Positions 34,870-45,506 of a stretch of DNA of 64,000 bases are shown in pieces. The DNA is taken from NCBI GenBank assembly GCA_017311185.1, contig JAESUZ010001269.1, forward strand, positions 868,001 to 932,000. The letters run 5' to 3'. A program made the translations under genes and the position numbers. The notes beneath the pieces were generated by a model. It was not told where the DNA came from, ran no database searches, and was given only the letters and a program-made list of their open reading frames with translations. The stretch's first letter is position 1. Each line of letters begins with the position of its first letter. This DNA comes from Proteles cristata cristata (taxonomy: Eukaryota; Chordata; Mammalia; Carnivora; Hyaenidae).

Positions 34870-35800
34870 GTTTCCTTCTTTTATCCGTGTCTTCAGTCAG
34901 CCCACATGGCCATGTCCTGTCATTTCCACCTCCTAAATAGTTTCCTAAATGTCTGCCTTTCCCCAGGGCATTACTGTGCCGCAGCATCATAAGCTCACCA
35001 GCATAATAGCAGAGCCTCCTGATTAGTGTCTCTGCCCTTGATCTCTCCTATTAGAAGTGAGAGACTTATTCTTTTTTTTTAAATGTTTTATTTTATTTAA
35101 TTGACAGAGACAGAGACAGAGAGTCCAAAGAAGACACTGTGCTATCAGCACAGAGCCCAGTGTGGGGCTTGAATTCACAGACTGTGAGATCATGACCTGA
35201 GCCAAGTTGGAGGCTTAACCAACTGAGCCACTCAGACACCTCAGAGAAGTATTTCTAAAGCATAAATCAGGTCATAACTCTCTCATGCTGAAAGCCGGTC
35301 AACATATGCCCTCAGTGGAAAGACCCAGCTCTTAGTATGTTTTAGGGGTGCCTTTTCTGTGCAACCCCTGCCTCTTCCTCTAGTTTCATTTCTTCTCACT
35401 CCAGGTATAACCTGTGACATTCTGAACTTGATTTTATTCCTCAAAGAAGCCTTGTTTTTCATTGCCTCTGGCCCTTGCACTTATGTTCCTTCTGCCTGAA
35501 ACTTGTTTTCCCCAAAAACTTTACCGAGTTAACTTCTGTTCATCTTGAGGACTCATGCATGGCTTCCTTTAGAAGACCTTATTGGCTCAACCTGTATTAG
35601 ATGGCTTTCCTATGGCTTTAACACTGGCTACTTCCCCTATTTCAGGCTTTATAAGATGATAAATATCTGTCTGTGTCCTTTTTAGTCTATACTGTAAACT
35701 CAGTGAGGACACGAATCATGCCTGCTTATTCACAAGCGTGTGTCCACGATCTGACAGAGTTCCCTACCAGGGTAGGAACTCAGAAATAATGAACTTGTAA
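34870..35800 (+). mobile_element. L2 LINE, about 0.75 kb, split by a SINE
   Basis: L2 3' region read through in order: cctcctgattagtgtctctg, then after the SINE gcataaatcaggtcataact, cccttgcacttatgttcctt, ctgcctgaaacttgttttcc and actgtaaactcagtgaggac. One of the longer L2 remains in the window. Confidence 0.8.
35073..35241 (-). mobile_element. SINEC inside L2
   Basis: Shortened body (gacagagacagagacagaga) with tRNA-like head ending gccactcagacacc. Weak flanks agagacttattctt and agagaagtatttct. Confidence 0.88.
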
Positions 35801-36084
35801 TTATTGAGCTTACTGACAGTCTATGATGTGTGTGGTGGCTTATGAAATACTTATATTTACCTATGTGGAACCAGTTTAACTTCTGAGAAGACCCACTTTC
35901 TGGAGGAAAGTTAGCATATACTCTGATGCCTGGCTGCTGACAGGGGTGCACATGAGACATTATGGCAGTGGGTCAATTCTTGGTCTGAAGTTGTAGCTGA
36001 AGGAGACTGCTTCAAATTTTTATTTTAGAAAAAAGAGGATGGATGGATGGAGGGATAGATGGATGTACGTATAAGAGAAAGCAA

Positions 36085-36205
36085 TGACATTCATTTACTC
36101 AGCAAGCTCCCACTCTGTGCTAGGAACTGGGGATTCAGTGGTGAGCAGAACACTGGCCCAGGCAGGAATGTGGTGATGGAGGGCTGAGAGAGCCAGAAGC
36201 AGGCA
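36085..36205 (+). mobile_element. L1ME4-like LINE fragment
   Basis: cattcatttactcagcaagc, tctgtgctaggaactgggga and ttcagtggtgagcagaacac match the same old LINE segment as 29735. Confidence 0.5.
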
Positions 36206-36409
36206 GGAGAGGTGTGCTCTCTAGGGAGAGGCACAGAAGAGCGAGTATCTTGGAGATGAGGGGTCCGAGTCAGTCACTAGCGCCTTGAGTACTGGCCTCT
36301 GAGTCTAGGACACATGGCCGTATTTATCCAGGTTCCTTCTGGATTTTCAGCTTCCTGTGGAGCATTCGGGAGGACAATTCTCAGCCGGCCTGTGAGGCAA
36401 ATTTATGGC

Positions 36410-37205
36410 CTCCTTTCAATCTCATTTCAAAAGCTACCTCCTTGTGAGGTCCCCTTCCCCTGCATGTTCAGCCCTAGGAGGACTGATGTGTCCCTCTGCA
36501 TTTTGGTGTGTAGCCTTCTACCTTCCTGCCTCTGCATCTCCCTCTCTTTCCCTGCCTCCTAGATGTTCCTTCAGATGGGCTCACCTCAGAGCTTTTGCAT
36601 CCACTGTTCCCTCATGCTGGAACCTCCTCCCCTGCCCCATTTCTTCATGGCTTCTTCTCTTCCATTGCTCAGGTCTCTGCTAAGATTCACCCAATCTACG
36701 AAGCTTTCCCAGACCACTGTCTAAGACAGCTGTTCTTCTGTCACTTTGTAAACTATTTATCCTGCTTTCTGTCTTTTCACAGCACCTGTCATGACCTGAT
36801 GTCCTTTTTTGTTTTGTTTTGTTTTTATTTATTTTTGAGAGACAGAGAGACAGCGTGAGCAGGGGAGGGGCAGAGAGAGAGGGAGACACAGAATCCGAAA
36901 CACGCTCCAGGCTCTGAGCTAGCAGTCAGCACGGAGCCCGATGCGGGGCTCAAACCCACGAACCATGAGATCATGACCTGAGCCGAAGTCGGACACTCAA
37001 CCAGCTGAGCAACCCAGGTGCCCCCACCTGATGTTCTTTATCTAAGTATCAGTTAATTGCCTGTCTTCCCCCAACTAGAATGAATGCTCCGTGAGGGCAA
37101 ACACTTCCTCACTTTTGTTCTCTGCTAAGTCCCCGCTGCCCAGGACAGAGCCTGCCACAGTGAGCACCTAGTAAATGTTGAGTGAATGAGTGAGTAAATC
37201 AGTGA
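36410..37205 (+). mobile_element. L2 LINE 3' end, split by a SINE
   Basis: From about 36570 the L2 order is clear: gagcttttgcatccactgtt, ttgctcaggtctctgctaag, cagcacctgtcatgacctga, then after the SINE aactagaatgaatgctccgt, cacctagtaaatgttgagtg and a tgaatgagtgagt end. The first 150 bp (ttcaaaagctacctccttgt) look like a piece of a second, shorter L2 copy. Confidence 0.8.
36808..37025 (-). mobile_element. SINEC inside L2
   Basis: acctgatgtccttt (36794-36807) and acctgatgttcttt (37026-37039) flank it. It has gctagcagtcagcacggagc, an intermediate between the older copies and the young subfamily, and an impure TTTTG tail. Confidence 0.94.
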
Positions 37206-37844
37206 ATGAATTGTAGCTGCATTAGTGATCGTCCCATTGGACTTGTATTCTCTTTCCACAACTAGACTCGTCTTTATATCCGAAGTACCAAAGATACTTG
37301 TAGTTCTAAATGTCAAGCGCAGTGTCTGATGCCTAATAGTTGTTTGTTGATAAATGTTTGTCCATTGAACAAGTGAACAATGTGCCCTTGTGGCGGCGGC
37401 CTGCAGGTGTGAGCAGACACTGATCTTACCAGGCCTAGGGGGTAAGCATTCCAAAAGTGCTCTGAGTCATTGGGCAGCAGTTAATGTTAACCATGGATTT
37501 GTCCCACAGCTTGATGAGTGTTGGTATTTGGGGAAACAAGCATTCCTACCCCCACATAGTTCTGGTTTTCTGTGCAGCAGCTGGAAGTCTCATAACTAAC
37601 CATGGAATTGTTTCTCTGTGGGGAAGGAAGTTTACTTGTTAGACTTGAAATCAAATATTTGAGGAAATTATGAATACATTTTATGCTCTAAATCTACTTC
37701 GCTAAAGGCAGAGAAGTGGATCCCTAGGGTGCTTTCTGGGCCAATAAGCCAAAGATTAGAAAGTTCCAGAATTTGAGTTACATTAGGTTGTGTGTCATTG
37801 GTTGACCTTCCTTCCTTCAGGAAATTTTAATTTGGTGCTTTCTT
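37206..37844. other. No recognisable feature
   Basis: Unassigned. The 109-codon minus frame at 37125-37454 overlaps the L2 end and is not a gene. Confidence 0.4.
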
Positions 37845-38100
37845 TGGGCCAGATACTAAGTTACACAGCTCTGAACATGCCAAGTTGGACCATGCCCTCA
37901 TGGATTTAAAAGATCGTAGGAGGAGAATTTAACAAAAATTGTAAAAATAGTACATTTGGGCATGGTGGCAAATGCTGTGCGTGTATAGAAGAAGAGCCCA
38001 ATATGATCAGAAGGTTGGGTAAGGTCTATCTGAGAGAAGCCATAGACTGGATATAAATACTTAGGGAGCCATTTTCCCCAAGATCATTTCTACAGAACAT
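37845..38100 (+). mobile_element. L1ME4-like LINE fragment
   Basis: ctttgggccagatactaagt, accatgccctcatggattta and ggttgggtaaggtctatctg follow the old LINE segment of the kind that encodes no ORF and ends in a purine-rich part. Confidence 0.5.
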
Positions 38101-38122
38101 CTAGCATTTGAGGAATGGTGCC

Positions 38123-38497
38123 TGTTAGGGATTATATTGTATCCCCTCAAATTCCCTATGTTGAAGTTCCTTTCCTTGGTACCTCAGAATGTGACTATAC
38201 TTGGAGATAGGATCTTTAAAGAGGAATTAAATTAAAATACAGTCATTGAAACTGAGCCCTAATCCAATGTGATGGGTGTTCTTAGAAGAAGGAAATTTGG
38301 ACACAGACACACACAGGGGAGACCATGTGAAGACACAGGAGAAGGCAACCATCTCCAAGCCAAGGAAAAAGACCTCAGAAAGAAAGCAGGCTGCTAACGC
38401 CTCGATCTTGGACTTCTAGCCTTCAGAATTGTGAGGAAATAAATTCTGTTGTGTAAGTTACTCAGCCTGTGGTACTTTGTTATGGCAGCTCAGACGC
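38123..38497 (+). mobile_element. MLT1-type MaLR LTR, near full length
   Basis: Complete order from tgttagggattatattgtat, through ccctaatccaatgtgatggg, catgtgaagacacaggagaa and gatcttggacttctagcctt to ttatggcagctcagacgcac. About 375 bp, a solitary LTR with an AATAAA-like signal (gaggaaataaattctgttgt). Confidence 0.85.
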
Positions 38498-38721
38498 ACT
38501 CGCTGGGGCAGCCAGTTCAGGGGCTGTGAGGCTGAGGCCACGAAGCGTCAGCGCCCAAGTTAGTGGATAGGTCTGACCTGCCAGCAGGAGTTGGAGCATC
38601 AGACTAAAAGAAGTGTCTGTTTCAATCCAGAAACTGAATTTGGACTCAAGGTTCCTGACATCTCAAAGAGAGGTGAACATACAGTGTTTCAGCAAGATTA
38701 GAGGACTTATTCATGCAGGTT

Positions 38722-38723
38722 CC

Positions 38724-38792
<69 letters not shown>

Positions 38793-38812
38793 TCTCTGTC
38801 TCTCTCTCTCTC
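38722..38812. repeat. (TC)n microsatellite
   Basis: About 40 TC units with a few tt and tg interruptions, pure pyrimidine on the plus strand. Open frames through it encode only Ser-Leu repeats. Confidence 0.97.
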
Positions 38813-39044
38813 ACATACACACAATTTCTCTTGAAATGTGTTGCGTAATTAAAAGGGCTCCACATATATTTGAGTGTGTCAAATACAGTGGGATTGTTAT
38901 TCTAGATTCAGGACTTCATGTGTTAGCTAAGTTTCGCCTGAGTGGGATATGTATTTGTGTGTATGTGGTGTGTATTTATGTGGTGTGCGTGATTATGTAG
39001 TATATGTACATGCATGTTTATGTGTGTGGTGTGTACATGTGTGT

Positions 39045-39246
39045 TTTTAAAATTTATTTCTGAGAGAGAGAGAGAGACAGCGTGAGCAGGGGAGAATCAG
39101 AGAGGGAGATACAGAACCCGAAGCAGGCTCCAGGCTCTGAGCTGGCTGTCAGCACAGAGCCCGATGTGGGGCTCGAATCCACGAACCGTGAGATCATGAC
39201 CAGAGCTGAAGTCAGACGCTTAACCAACTGAGCACCCAGGCGCCCC
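39045..39246 (-). mobile_element. SINEC
   Basis: Minus strand, gctggctgtcagcacagagc and a head that lacks one codon-sized piece (gagcacccaggcgcccc instead of gagccacccagg). No clear duplication. Confidence 0.92.
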
Positions 39247-39382
39247 TGAATTTTATACCTTAAAAGAATAGATGTTATGTGAATTATATCTCGTTTTAAA
39301 ATCTAAATGAAACATTTTTCTAATAAGAGACCATTCAAAACATATTCTGAGTTGGCTGCTTTCTAAATCTACACTTTTACTT

Positions 39383-39611
39383 AAAAAAAATATTTAATGT
39401 TTTATTTATTTCTGAGAAAGAGAGAGACAATGTGAGCAGGAGAGTGGGGGTGGGGGGGAGTCAGAAAGAGAAGGAGACACAGAATCTGAAGCAGGCTCCA
39501 GGCTCTGAGCTGTCAGCACAGAGCCCGATGTGGGGCTTGAACCCACGAACTGTGAGATCATGACCTGAGCCGAAGTTGGACGCTTAATGGACTGAGCTAC
39601 CCAGACGCCCC
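39383..39611 (-). mobile_element. SINEC
   Basis: Minus strand, head gagctacccagacgcccc, body with a G-rich stretch (gtgggggtgggggggag). It directly abuts the second TG-rich tract. Confidence 0.92.
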
Positions 39612-39720
39612 TGTACACATGTGTTTTTGTGAGGTGTGTGCTTATGTAGGATATGTACACATGTGTTTATGCATGTGGGGTGTACATGTGTGTTTATGTA
39701 CATGTGTTTAAATGCACACA

Positions 39721-41169
39721 TCGCACACTGTTGGCTCTGGGAGGCAGACAGCTTGCTCAGCTGTGATGACTCAGGATTTTATGGAAGTCCTTTCCATTCT
39801 CATTAACTATACCATGTTGAAAGCCCAATGTACTCACTTAGACGAGGAGTTCCTTGTTTAACTGAGGGAGAGTGCAGGCCCTTTAGAAAAAAGGCTTTCC
39901 CTTGCTGAGAGGTTGTGCTAAGAATAGTGTCCGCGACAGCACCACAGCTACATTTCTGAGGGAATCCCTGCCCCTGAATCTTTAGAGAAAGGGCTTCATT
40001 TTCTATGAGGCCACTTCTCCCTCACTCTATCTCCTCAGGAAACATTTAGCTGGACTCAGCCCCCCCGGAACTCCAGACCTTTCTCCTGGTGGGATCAGCA
40101 AGTGCTGAGGTACTGCGGATGGCCCCGTGCTTCCCCGGCCAGCTCAGCACCATGGCGTGGCCTCGGACCCGCGGTGGCTGTCCCAGGGTGCTAACGTCGG
40201 TGTGAAGACAGGCAGCTGTGAACGTGGGTCTGGGAGGAAGACAGACTGATAGATCTGTAGCTAGGAACCGCTCCTCACCAAAGGACAGGGCAGCCGGCCT
40301 CGGACAATGAGAGAGGAGTGCCAAAGCTTTGATCTTCCTAGTTCTGTCAAGCTTCAGATCCCTTTTGGTCTTGTTTCTGTCGGGAATATGCTGGAGATGT
40401 GCCCGATGGAGACTCAAAGACGCTTTTCAGTTGCACACCTTCTGTATCTGGGGAATAGTCCCAACTGAAAGCACACTATTAGCGTTGAGGAGATGGGGAG
40501 ACAAAAGCCCACTGATGGGAGAGATTCTGTACTTGAGTAACAAAAGATCAAAGGACAGTCCCTGGGGACAGAGCAGTAGTTTATCCTGCTCAGGATTTTG
40601 GCTCAGAGGATGGCATGAATCACGGCATGGTGAGAGCAGTCATGGCCTTCCCGGGGGAGAGGCCATTATGAGAACCCTCAAATGGCTCCATCTCATGCAC
40701 CTTCCACTAATACCCATGTTGGGGTGAGTTCTCTGGGATTCTTTCTTCACATTTCAACGGACTTCCTTAGGATTCCCTTGCTGGCTGGCCATTGGGCAGG
40801 TGACCATTTTCCTACTCGTGTTACTTCTTATTTCTATTTTCTCATCTGTAAACAGTGACTAATGAACATTTCACACCAAGATGGGTAGAGTAGAATCAGT
40901 GAGAGCTGAAGTCTCTCACAGGAACCTCACAGTTCCTGAGGTGCAAGTCCAAATTCCGGAGAACGCTGAAAGCCAAAAGTTATTTCAGTGTTTAGCGACC
41001 TCATTTGGTGGCAAAATGCAACCCGAATTGATGTGAAGCTGCTTATAATTTGTATTTATCTTAATGAGAGTAGATGTACAATTTGTTGTAGAGGTTATCC
41101 ACATATTTGATTTCAGGGTACTACCCTAGACCCTGCAGAGATGTTCAGTGATACAGAATGTATGACCTA
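39721..41169. other. No recognisable feature
   Basis: About 1.4 kb of mixed, moderately GC-rich sequence. Two overlapping frames (40046-40417 minus, 40329-40727 plus) exceed 120 codons but show no domain, no splice signals I trust and no repeat identity. Confidence 0.4.
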
Positions 41170-41432
41170 AGTTACTTAAAAAAAAAAAAGGAGTGGTAAA
41201 ATACATGTAACATAAAATTTACCATCTGAACCCTCTTTAAGTGTACAATCCAGTAGTGTTATGTACATTCACATCGTTGTGCAATCAGTCTCCGCAACTT
41301 TTCATCTTGCGAAAGGGAAACTCTACACCCATTAAACAGCTACCTCCTCTTTCGCTCCCCCAACTAACCACCATTCTACTTTCCAAGTCACTTTTATAAT
41401 TGCAAAAATTTTGACTTCCAGGATATCTAGCC
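41170..41432 (+). mobile_element. L1M 3' UTR fragment
   Basis: aacataaaatttaccatctg, agtgtacaatccagtagtgt, acattcacatcgttgtgcaa, gaaactctacacccattaaa and aaccaccattctactttcca follow the common L1M 3' UTR in order. Confidence 0.75.
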
Positions 41433-41440
41433 CCAAAGGA

Positions 41441-41657
41441 TTTTTTTTAAGTCTTTTTTTAATGACTTAAGAGAGCGAGAGAGAGAGAGAGAGAGAATGC
41501 AAGCGAGGCAGGGGCAGAGAGAGAGACAGAGAATCTGAAGCAGGCTCCCCGTTATCAGTGCAAAGCCCGATGTGGGGCTCAAACCCATGAGATCATAACA
41601 CGAGCTGAAGTCGGGCGCTCAGTGGACTGCAACGGACTGAGCTACCCAGGCGCCCCT
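41441..41657 (-). mobile_element. SINEC
   Basis: Head gctacccaggcgcccct. The tRNA-like part carries a local duplication (agtggactgcaacggactga). Flanks ccaaaggatttt and ccaagggttttg are a diverged duplication. Confidence 0.9.
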
Positions 41658-41669
41658 CCAAGGGTTTTG

Positions 41670-41940
41670 AATAACGAATCATGGATTCTGACCGCGGAAG
41701 AAGAATGGCCCACATCTGGCAGTCACCACCTTGCAAGATAGTCCCGCAGAGTCTTGTTCCACTGATGGTGCCGGGATCTTTCCGCTGCGGCTCTCCACTT
41801 GCCAGCATCAGGTGCCCATGTGTGATCGATCGCAAAACACCAGGGACGAGATCTGCGGGCTTCTGGCTAACAGCAGCGAGTGTGGGTGCTCGACTGCAGT
41901 GATTAATACACTCTCCTTTGCAGTCGTTCCCTCAATCTCC
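41670..41940. other. CpG-rich segment, left part
   Basis: At least 14 CpG in 265 bp (for example ctgaccgcggaag, ctttccgctgcggctc, gatcgatcgc), unlike its surroundings. It is cut by the L1 at 41941 and the CpG-rich character resumes at 42438. Short frames here are unrecognised. Confidence 0.6.
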
Positions 41941-42437
41941 GTTTTTTAAAAATTTTACTTCTATTTATTTTACATTAAAATCAGCCAACATATAATGTAG
42001 TATTGATTTCAGGAGGAGAAGACGGTGATTCATCCCTTTCATAGAACACCCAGCGTTCATGCCAACGAGCGCCCTTCTTTTTTTTTTTTTTTTTTTAATG
42101 TTTTATTTATTTCTAGGAGAGAGAGAGAGAGACAGCGTGAGCAGGGGAGGGTCAGAGAGAGAGGGAGTCACAGACTGAAACAGGCTCCAGGCTCTGAGCT
42201 GGCAGTCAGCACAGAGCCCGACGCGGGGCTCGAACCCACGAACCCAAGCGAAAGTCGGACACTTAACCGACTAAGCCCCAACGAGCGCCCTTCTTAACGC
42301 CCATCCCCCACTCTCCTCCCCTCCTGCAACCCTCAGCTTGTTCTGTACAGTTGAGTCTCTTATGGTTTGGCTCCCTCTCTGTTTTTATCTTATTTTGGTT
42401 TTCCTTCCTTTCCCCTATATTCATCTTTTCCCCCAGG
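41941..42437 (-). mobile_element. Carnivore L1 3' UTR, 5'-truncated, split by a SINE
   Basis: Reverse-complement carnivore L1 3' end: gtagtattgatttcaggagg, tcatagaacacccagcgttc, then past the SINE aacgcccatcccccactctc, gttgagtctcttatggtttg and ctccctctctgtttttatct. Only about 290 bp of L1 remain, the T-run at 41942 being the A-tail. Confidence 0.88.
42080..42277 (-). mobile_element. SINEC, young subfamily copy 4, head-truncated
   Basis: Exact 18-bp duplication ccaacgagcgcccttctt at 42062-42079 and 42278-42295. The element stops at ccgactaagcc, lacking about 13 bases of the SINE 5' end, and also lacks about 14 bases (gcgagatcatgac) internally after cccacgaac. Young-subfamily marks are otherwise present. 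Confidence 0.95.
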
Positions 42438-42780
42438 CAGTGGAGTGGCGCCCATCGCCACCTGGTTGTGGCGCCAGCTTCTAGTTCTGTGCGGCGGAGC
42501 AGGACTGGGTGTGGTCACGGCGTTCGCACTTTCCTGCGGACTCTGCTGTGGCGAAGGTGCCGCCGGCCTGTGTAGGCCCCGCCCGAGACCTTCGAGGCTG
42601 CGTTTAACCACTTTGCAGAAGCCTCCAGGCCTGAAAAGCCGTGATGCTTAGCTCGTTACTCCCAGCAGATCCGGCGCAGAGACCGGCGCTGAGTCAGGGG
42701 TTCTGTGGCTGGAATGACTCGGTCTCCCGTAGTTGTGCAACGGCCACTCAGGGTCATCGCTGGAAAACCACTCATTTTGT
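42438..42780. other. CpG-rich segment, right part
   Basis: Sixteen CpG in about 170 bp (42440-42610) and several more to 42780, including gtgcggcggag, cacggcgttcgcac and gtgccgccggcc. The plus frame 42367-42651 has a hydrophobic, Cys- and Gly-rich part (residues about 35-70), but begins in the L1, so I do not call it a gene. Could be a CpG island or a retrocopied GC-rich 5' UTR. Confidence 0.55.
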
Positions 42781-43007
42781 GACCACCCTGGGGGCAGATG
42801 GAGAGGTTGTTCTTTGCAGGAGGCCTGTGGCTTCTTCCCTGCTTTTAATCACTAGGGAAAAGGCGGATGTTTGAAAAATGGAAAGCCTCTGAACACAAAA
42901 TTTCAGAACCTGAAACCCTCTGATGGATACTCCTGATACATACAGAATAACCTTGATACAGGATCTTCCGCTTTGGAGTTCTCCAAACTGTGTAAAGAAT
43001 TCATACT

Positions 43008-43241
43008 TTTTTTTTTTAACGGGAAACCCTCACCTTTTAAAATATTTATTTATTTTTGAAAGACAGAGACAGAGCGCGAGTGGGGGAGGGGCAGAGAGAG
43101 AGGGAGACATAGAATCTGAAGCAGGCTCCAGGCTCTGAGCTGTCAGCACAGAGCCCAGCATGGGGCTTGAACTCATGAACAACGAGATCATGACCTGAGC
43201 TGAAGTCTGATGCTTAACAGACTGAGCTACTCAAGGGCCCC
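43008..43241 (-). mobile_element. SINEC
   Basis: aagaattcata before (42995-43005) and aagaattgcata after (43242-43253) flank it imperfectly. The tail contains an inserted aacgggaaaccctcacc between two T-rich parts. Confidence 0.9.
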
Positions 43242-43253
43242 AAGAATTGCATA

Positions 43254-43715
43254 GCAGATGACACTGATTTGGATGTTTTTATTATCATCCTTACTGTTTT
43301 CAAAAAGCCATAAGAATCCTCTACTCCCAAAGAAAACAACACTAAATAGAGAACTTTTAATGGTATTGGGCCCTGGAAAAATCAAAGAAATGATCAGTTT
43401 CCAGACATCCGCGTGGGACATTCCAAATCCATAGTGACCAGGATGCCCGTGAGAGTCAGAGGTTGGGGGCCAGCTGCAGAGGAGGTTTTTTGTTTTGTTC
43501 CTTCAGGGCATTGTTATCACAATTCCTGCCACTCTGTGGCCTGTGCTGGACATTGGTCAGACTCTCTGCAGCTTGAAGGTGAAGTGTCCTTTTCTGACTC
43601 AGCCATCAGGCAGCTGGGGACTCATGCAAAACAGGAAAACAGGTGTGGGGTGGGGGGAATGCACGGACCAAGACCAGAAATTAGTCTAGAGTCTAGACAA
43701 CAAGGCAAATAAATT
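43254..43715. other. No recognisable feature
   Basis: Unassigned. Plus frames 43413-43712 and 43495-43689 overlap each other and show no protein family. Confidence 0.4.
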
Positions 43716-43719
43716 CCCC

Positions 43720-43880
43720 TGCCGTCTGTTTTGTGGCCTGGGAGCTAAGAATGGATTCTGTGTTTTTAAATGATTACATTTAAAATGGTTATATGAGTAC
43801 TTACTAATATCCTCAATTTTGCCTTTGATCCATAAAGCATAAAACATGTACTGTTGTGGTCCTTCATAATAATTACTGAC
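43720..43880. mobile_element. Possible hAT-type DNA transposon fragment
   Basis: ttttgtggcctgggagctaa, gaatggattctgtgttttta and aatgattacatttaaaatgg recall a common mammalian hAT-Charlie element. Diverged and partial. Confidence 0.4.
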
Positions 43881-43884
43881 TCTT

Positions 43885-44065
43885 TCATTTAGACCATTGG
43901 TTCTCAAAGTGTGGTCCCTGGACCAACAGCATCAACATCACCCAGGAACTGGTGAGAAATTCAAATCCTCGGAAACTCTGGGAATGAGTCCCAGTATCTG
44001 TCTTAACTGGCCCTCCAGACAATTCTGATTCAGAATAAAGCTTTGGGAGCCACTGATCTAGACTA
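43885..44065 (-). mobile_element. MER5A, hAT-Charlie MITE-like
   Basis: Reverse MER5A almost end to end: ttggttctcaaagtgtggtc, cctggaccaacagcatcaac, atcacccaggaactggtgag, tccagacaattctgattcag, and a terminal gagccactgatctaga. About 180 bp, close to the usual 189 bp. Confidence 0.85.
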
Positions 44066-44099
44066 TGAGTGCAGCCATTCATCACTAGTTCATTTATTT

Positions 44100-44505
44100 A
44101 TCTGTTGCAAAAAGAAGACCCGGGGCAAATTACTTAACCTCTCTGTGCCTCAGGTTTTTCACCATTAAGGGTTTTGTTGGGGGCATTAAAAGAGCTAAAA
44201 CATGTACAGTGTTTTATTTTTTTTTATTTTCTTTTTTTGAAATATTTTTATTTATTTCTAGGAGAGAGAGACAGCGTGAGCAAGGGAGGGTCAGAGAGAG
44301 AGGGAGACGCAGACTCTGAAACAGGCTCCAGGCTCTGAGCTGGCAGTCAGCAAAGAGCCCGACGCGGGGCTCGAACCGACGAACTGCGAGATCATGACCT
44401 AAGTGAAAGTCGGTCGCTTAACCGACTAAGCCACCCTGGCACCCCTCATGTACAGTGTTTTAAATGCTTAATGCATGCCAGCAGTTGTTATTTCAAATTT
44501 ATTAT
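44100..44505 (+). mobile_element. MIR split by a SINE
   Basis: caaattacttaacctctctg, gcctcaggtttttcaccatt and catgtacagtgttttaaatg, then cttaatgcatgccagcagtt follow the MIR order once the SINE is removed. Confidence 0.85.
44217..44446 (-). mobile_element. SINEC, young subfamily copy 5
   Basis: Exact 16-bp duplication catgtacagtgtttta at 44201-44216 and 44447-44462. Slightly more diverged than the other young copies (gagacgcagactctgaaaca, ccaccctggcacccc). Confidence 0.95.
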
Positions 44506-44874
44506 TGTTATTAAAAAACTCTTTATTAGGTCTCAGGTCCGTTAAAAGTCAAGAGAACCCAACAGAGACCTGAGATCTTAGCAGGAATCATCACGATTCC
44601 TGTTAGCAGGTATGTCCTCGTGGAAATCAGACATGCTGGTCTAGAAATTGCGGGCCAAGTGCTCCAAACCCTCATGGGTCAAGGTAGCCCCAGCCGGGCC
44701 CAGCGCCGCTCTCCAGCCCTGACCCCGTCCCTGGCTGATCCTTTCTTCCAAAGCAGTGTCTCCCTGTCTGCTTAGCCTGCCTTATCAGGCCCCTAGGGAT
44801 TTTCATCCTTCAGAGCAGTGAGCGCCCCGCTTCCTCACCCACCCTCAACATGAGCCTACATACTTTATTGGTGA
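44506..44874. other. No recognisable feature
   Basis: Unassigned, moderately GC-rich. Confidence 0.4.
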
Positions 44875-45000
44875 ATCACCATCTGGAAACTGGGCTCATA
44901 AAAATGACTCTCAGGGGATAGGGCTGTTGCAAGGAATACAAAAAGCTACACAAATTGTGCATTAAATTGAACGTGTGATACACATTAGCTGCTGTTGTTA
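44875..45000 (+). mobile_element. MIR
   Basis: caccatctggaaactgggct, ggatagggctgttgcaagga and gtgtgatacacattagctgc follow the second half of MIR. Confidence 0.65.
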
Positions 45001-45459
45001 CAGTTTTTAAAATTTGTGATTGTTTTTCATGAATACATGGTGACGATGTCTCAAGCTGGTTGAGGTCAAGGGAAGCTGTAAGTTCTTCCTGGTCAGCTGC
45101 GGTTTTCCTGCCCACGTTGCTGTCCTCTCTCAGGCTTTGTGTCTCTGTCCTTCCTCAGGACTGGCTCTAAAGGGTTGTGGTGTCCCTGCTGACCCGGAAA
45201 CACTTTGAGCGGTTCAGGGAGAGCCTGAGGAGTCCCACTTTGTCTAAGGGGGCAGCTTTCATTCCAGAGCACCAGGAGTGAGACAGATGGCCACTCACTA
45301 GAGAGACAGAGGGACTTGGTTACTGGGGTGTGGGGTGGGGAGGACAGAAAGGGGGGGACCAGGGCCTCACCACTCCCTCTGATGGCTTGGCCACTGCTCG
45401 GTGCCATGCCCCCCCGAGCTGCGCAGCCATCCTCCGGAGGCATCCTGACGCCAAGAGCT

Positions 45460-45461
<2 letters not shown>
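45001..45461. other. No recognisable feature
   Basis: GC-rich unassigned sequence. The 164-codon minus frame 45093-45587 runs through the GT array as Thr-His repeats and is rejected as a gene. Confidence 0.4.

Positions 45462-45498
<37 letters not shown>
45462..45498. repeat. (GT)n microsatellite
   Basis: About 18 uninterrupted GT units followed by GA units. Confidence 0.97.

Positions 45499-45506
<8 letters not shown>

Larger units (their letters stand above)
38940..39720. repeat. TG-rich minisatellite-like sequence on both sides of two SINEs
   Basis: 38940-39044 and 39612-39720 share irregular units such as ggtgtgtacatgtgtgttta, tatgtacatg and tatgtgtgtgg. Two SINEs and 136 bp of other sequence lie between. 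The outer parts look like one tract or a tandem copy. Confidence 0.75.

Noticed and set aside
40329..40727. 132-codon plus-strand frame and the overlapping 123-codon minus frame
   Set aside because: Considered as a gene because the sequence is not an obvious repeat, but two opposite frames of equal length, no domain, and no splice or start support.
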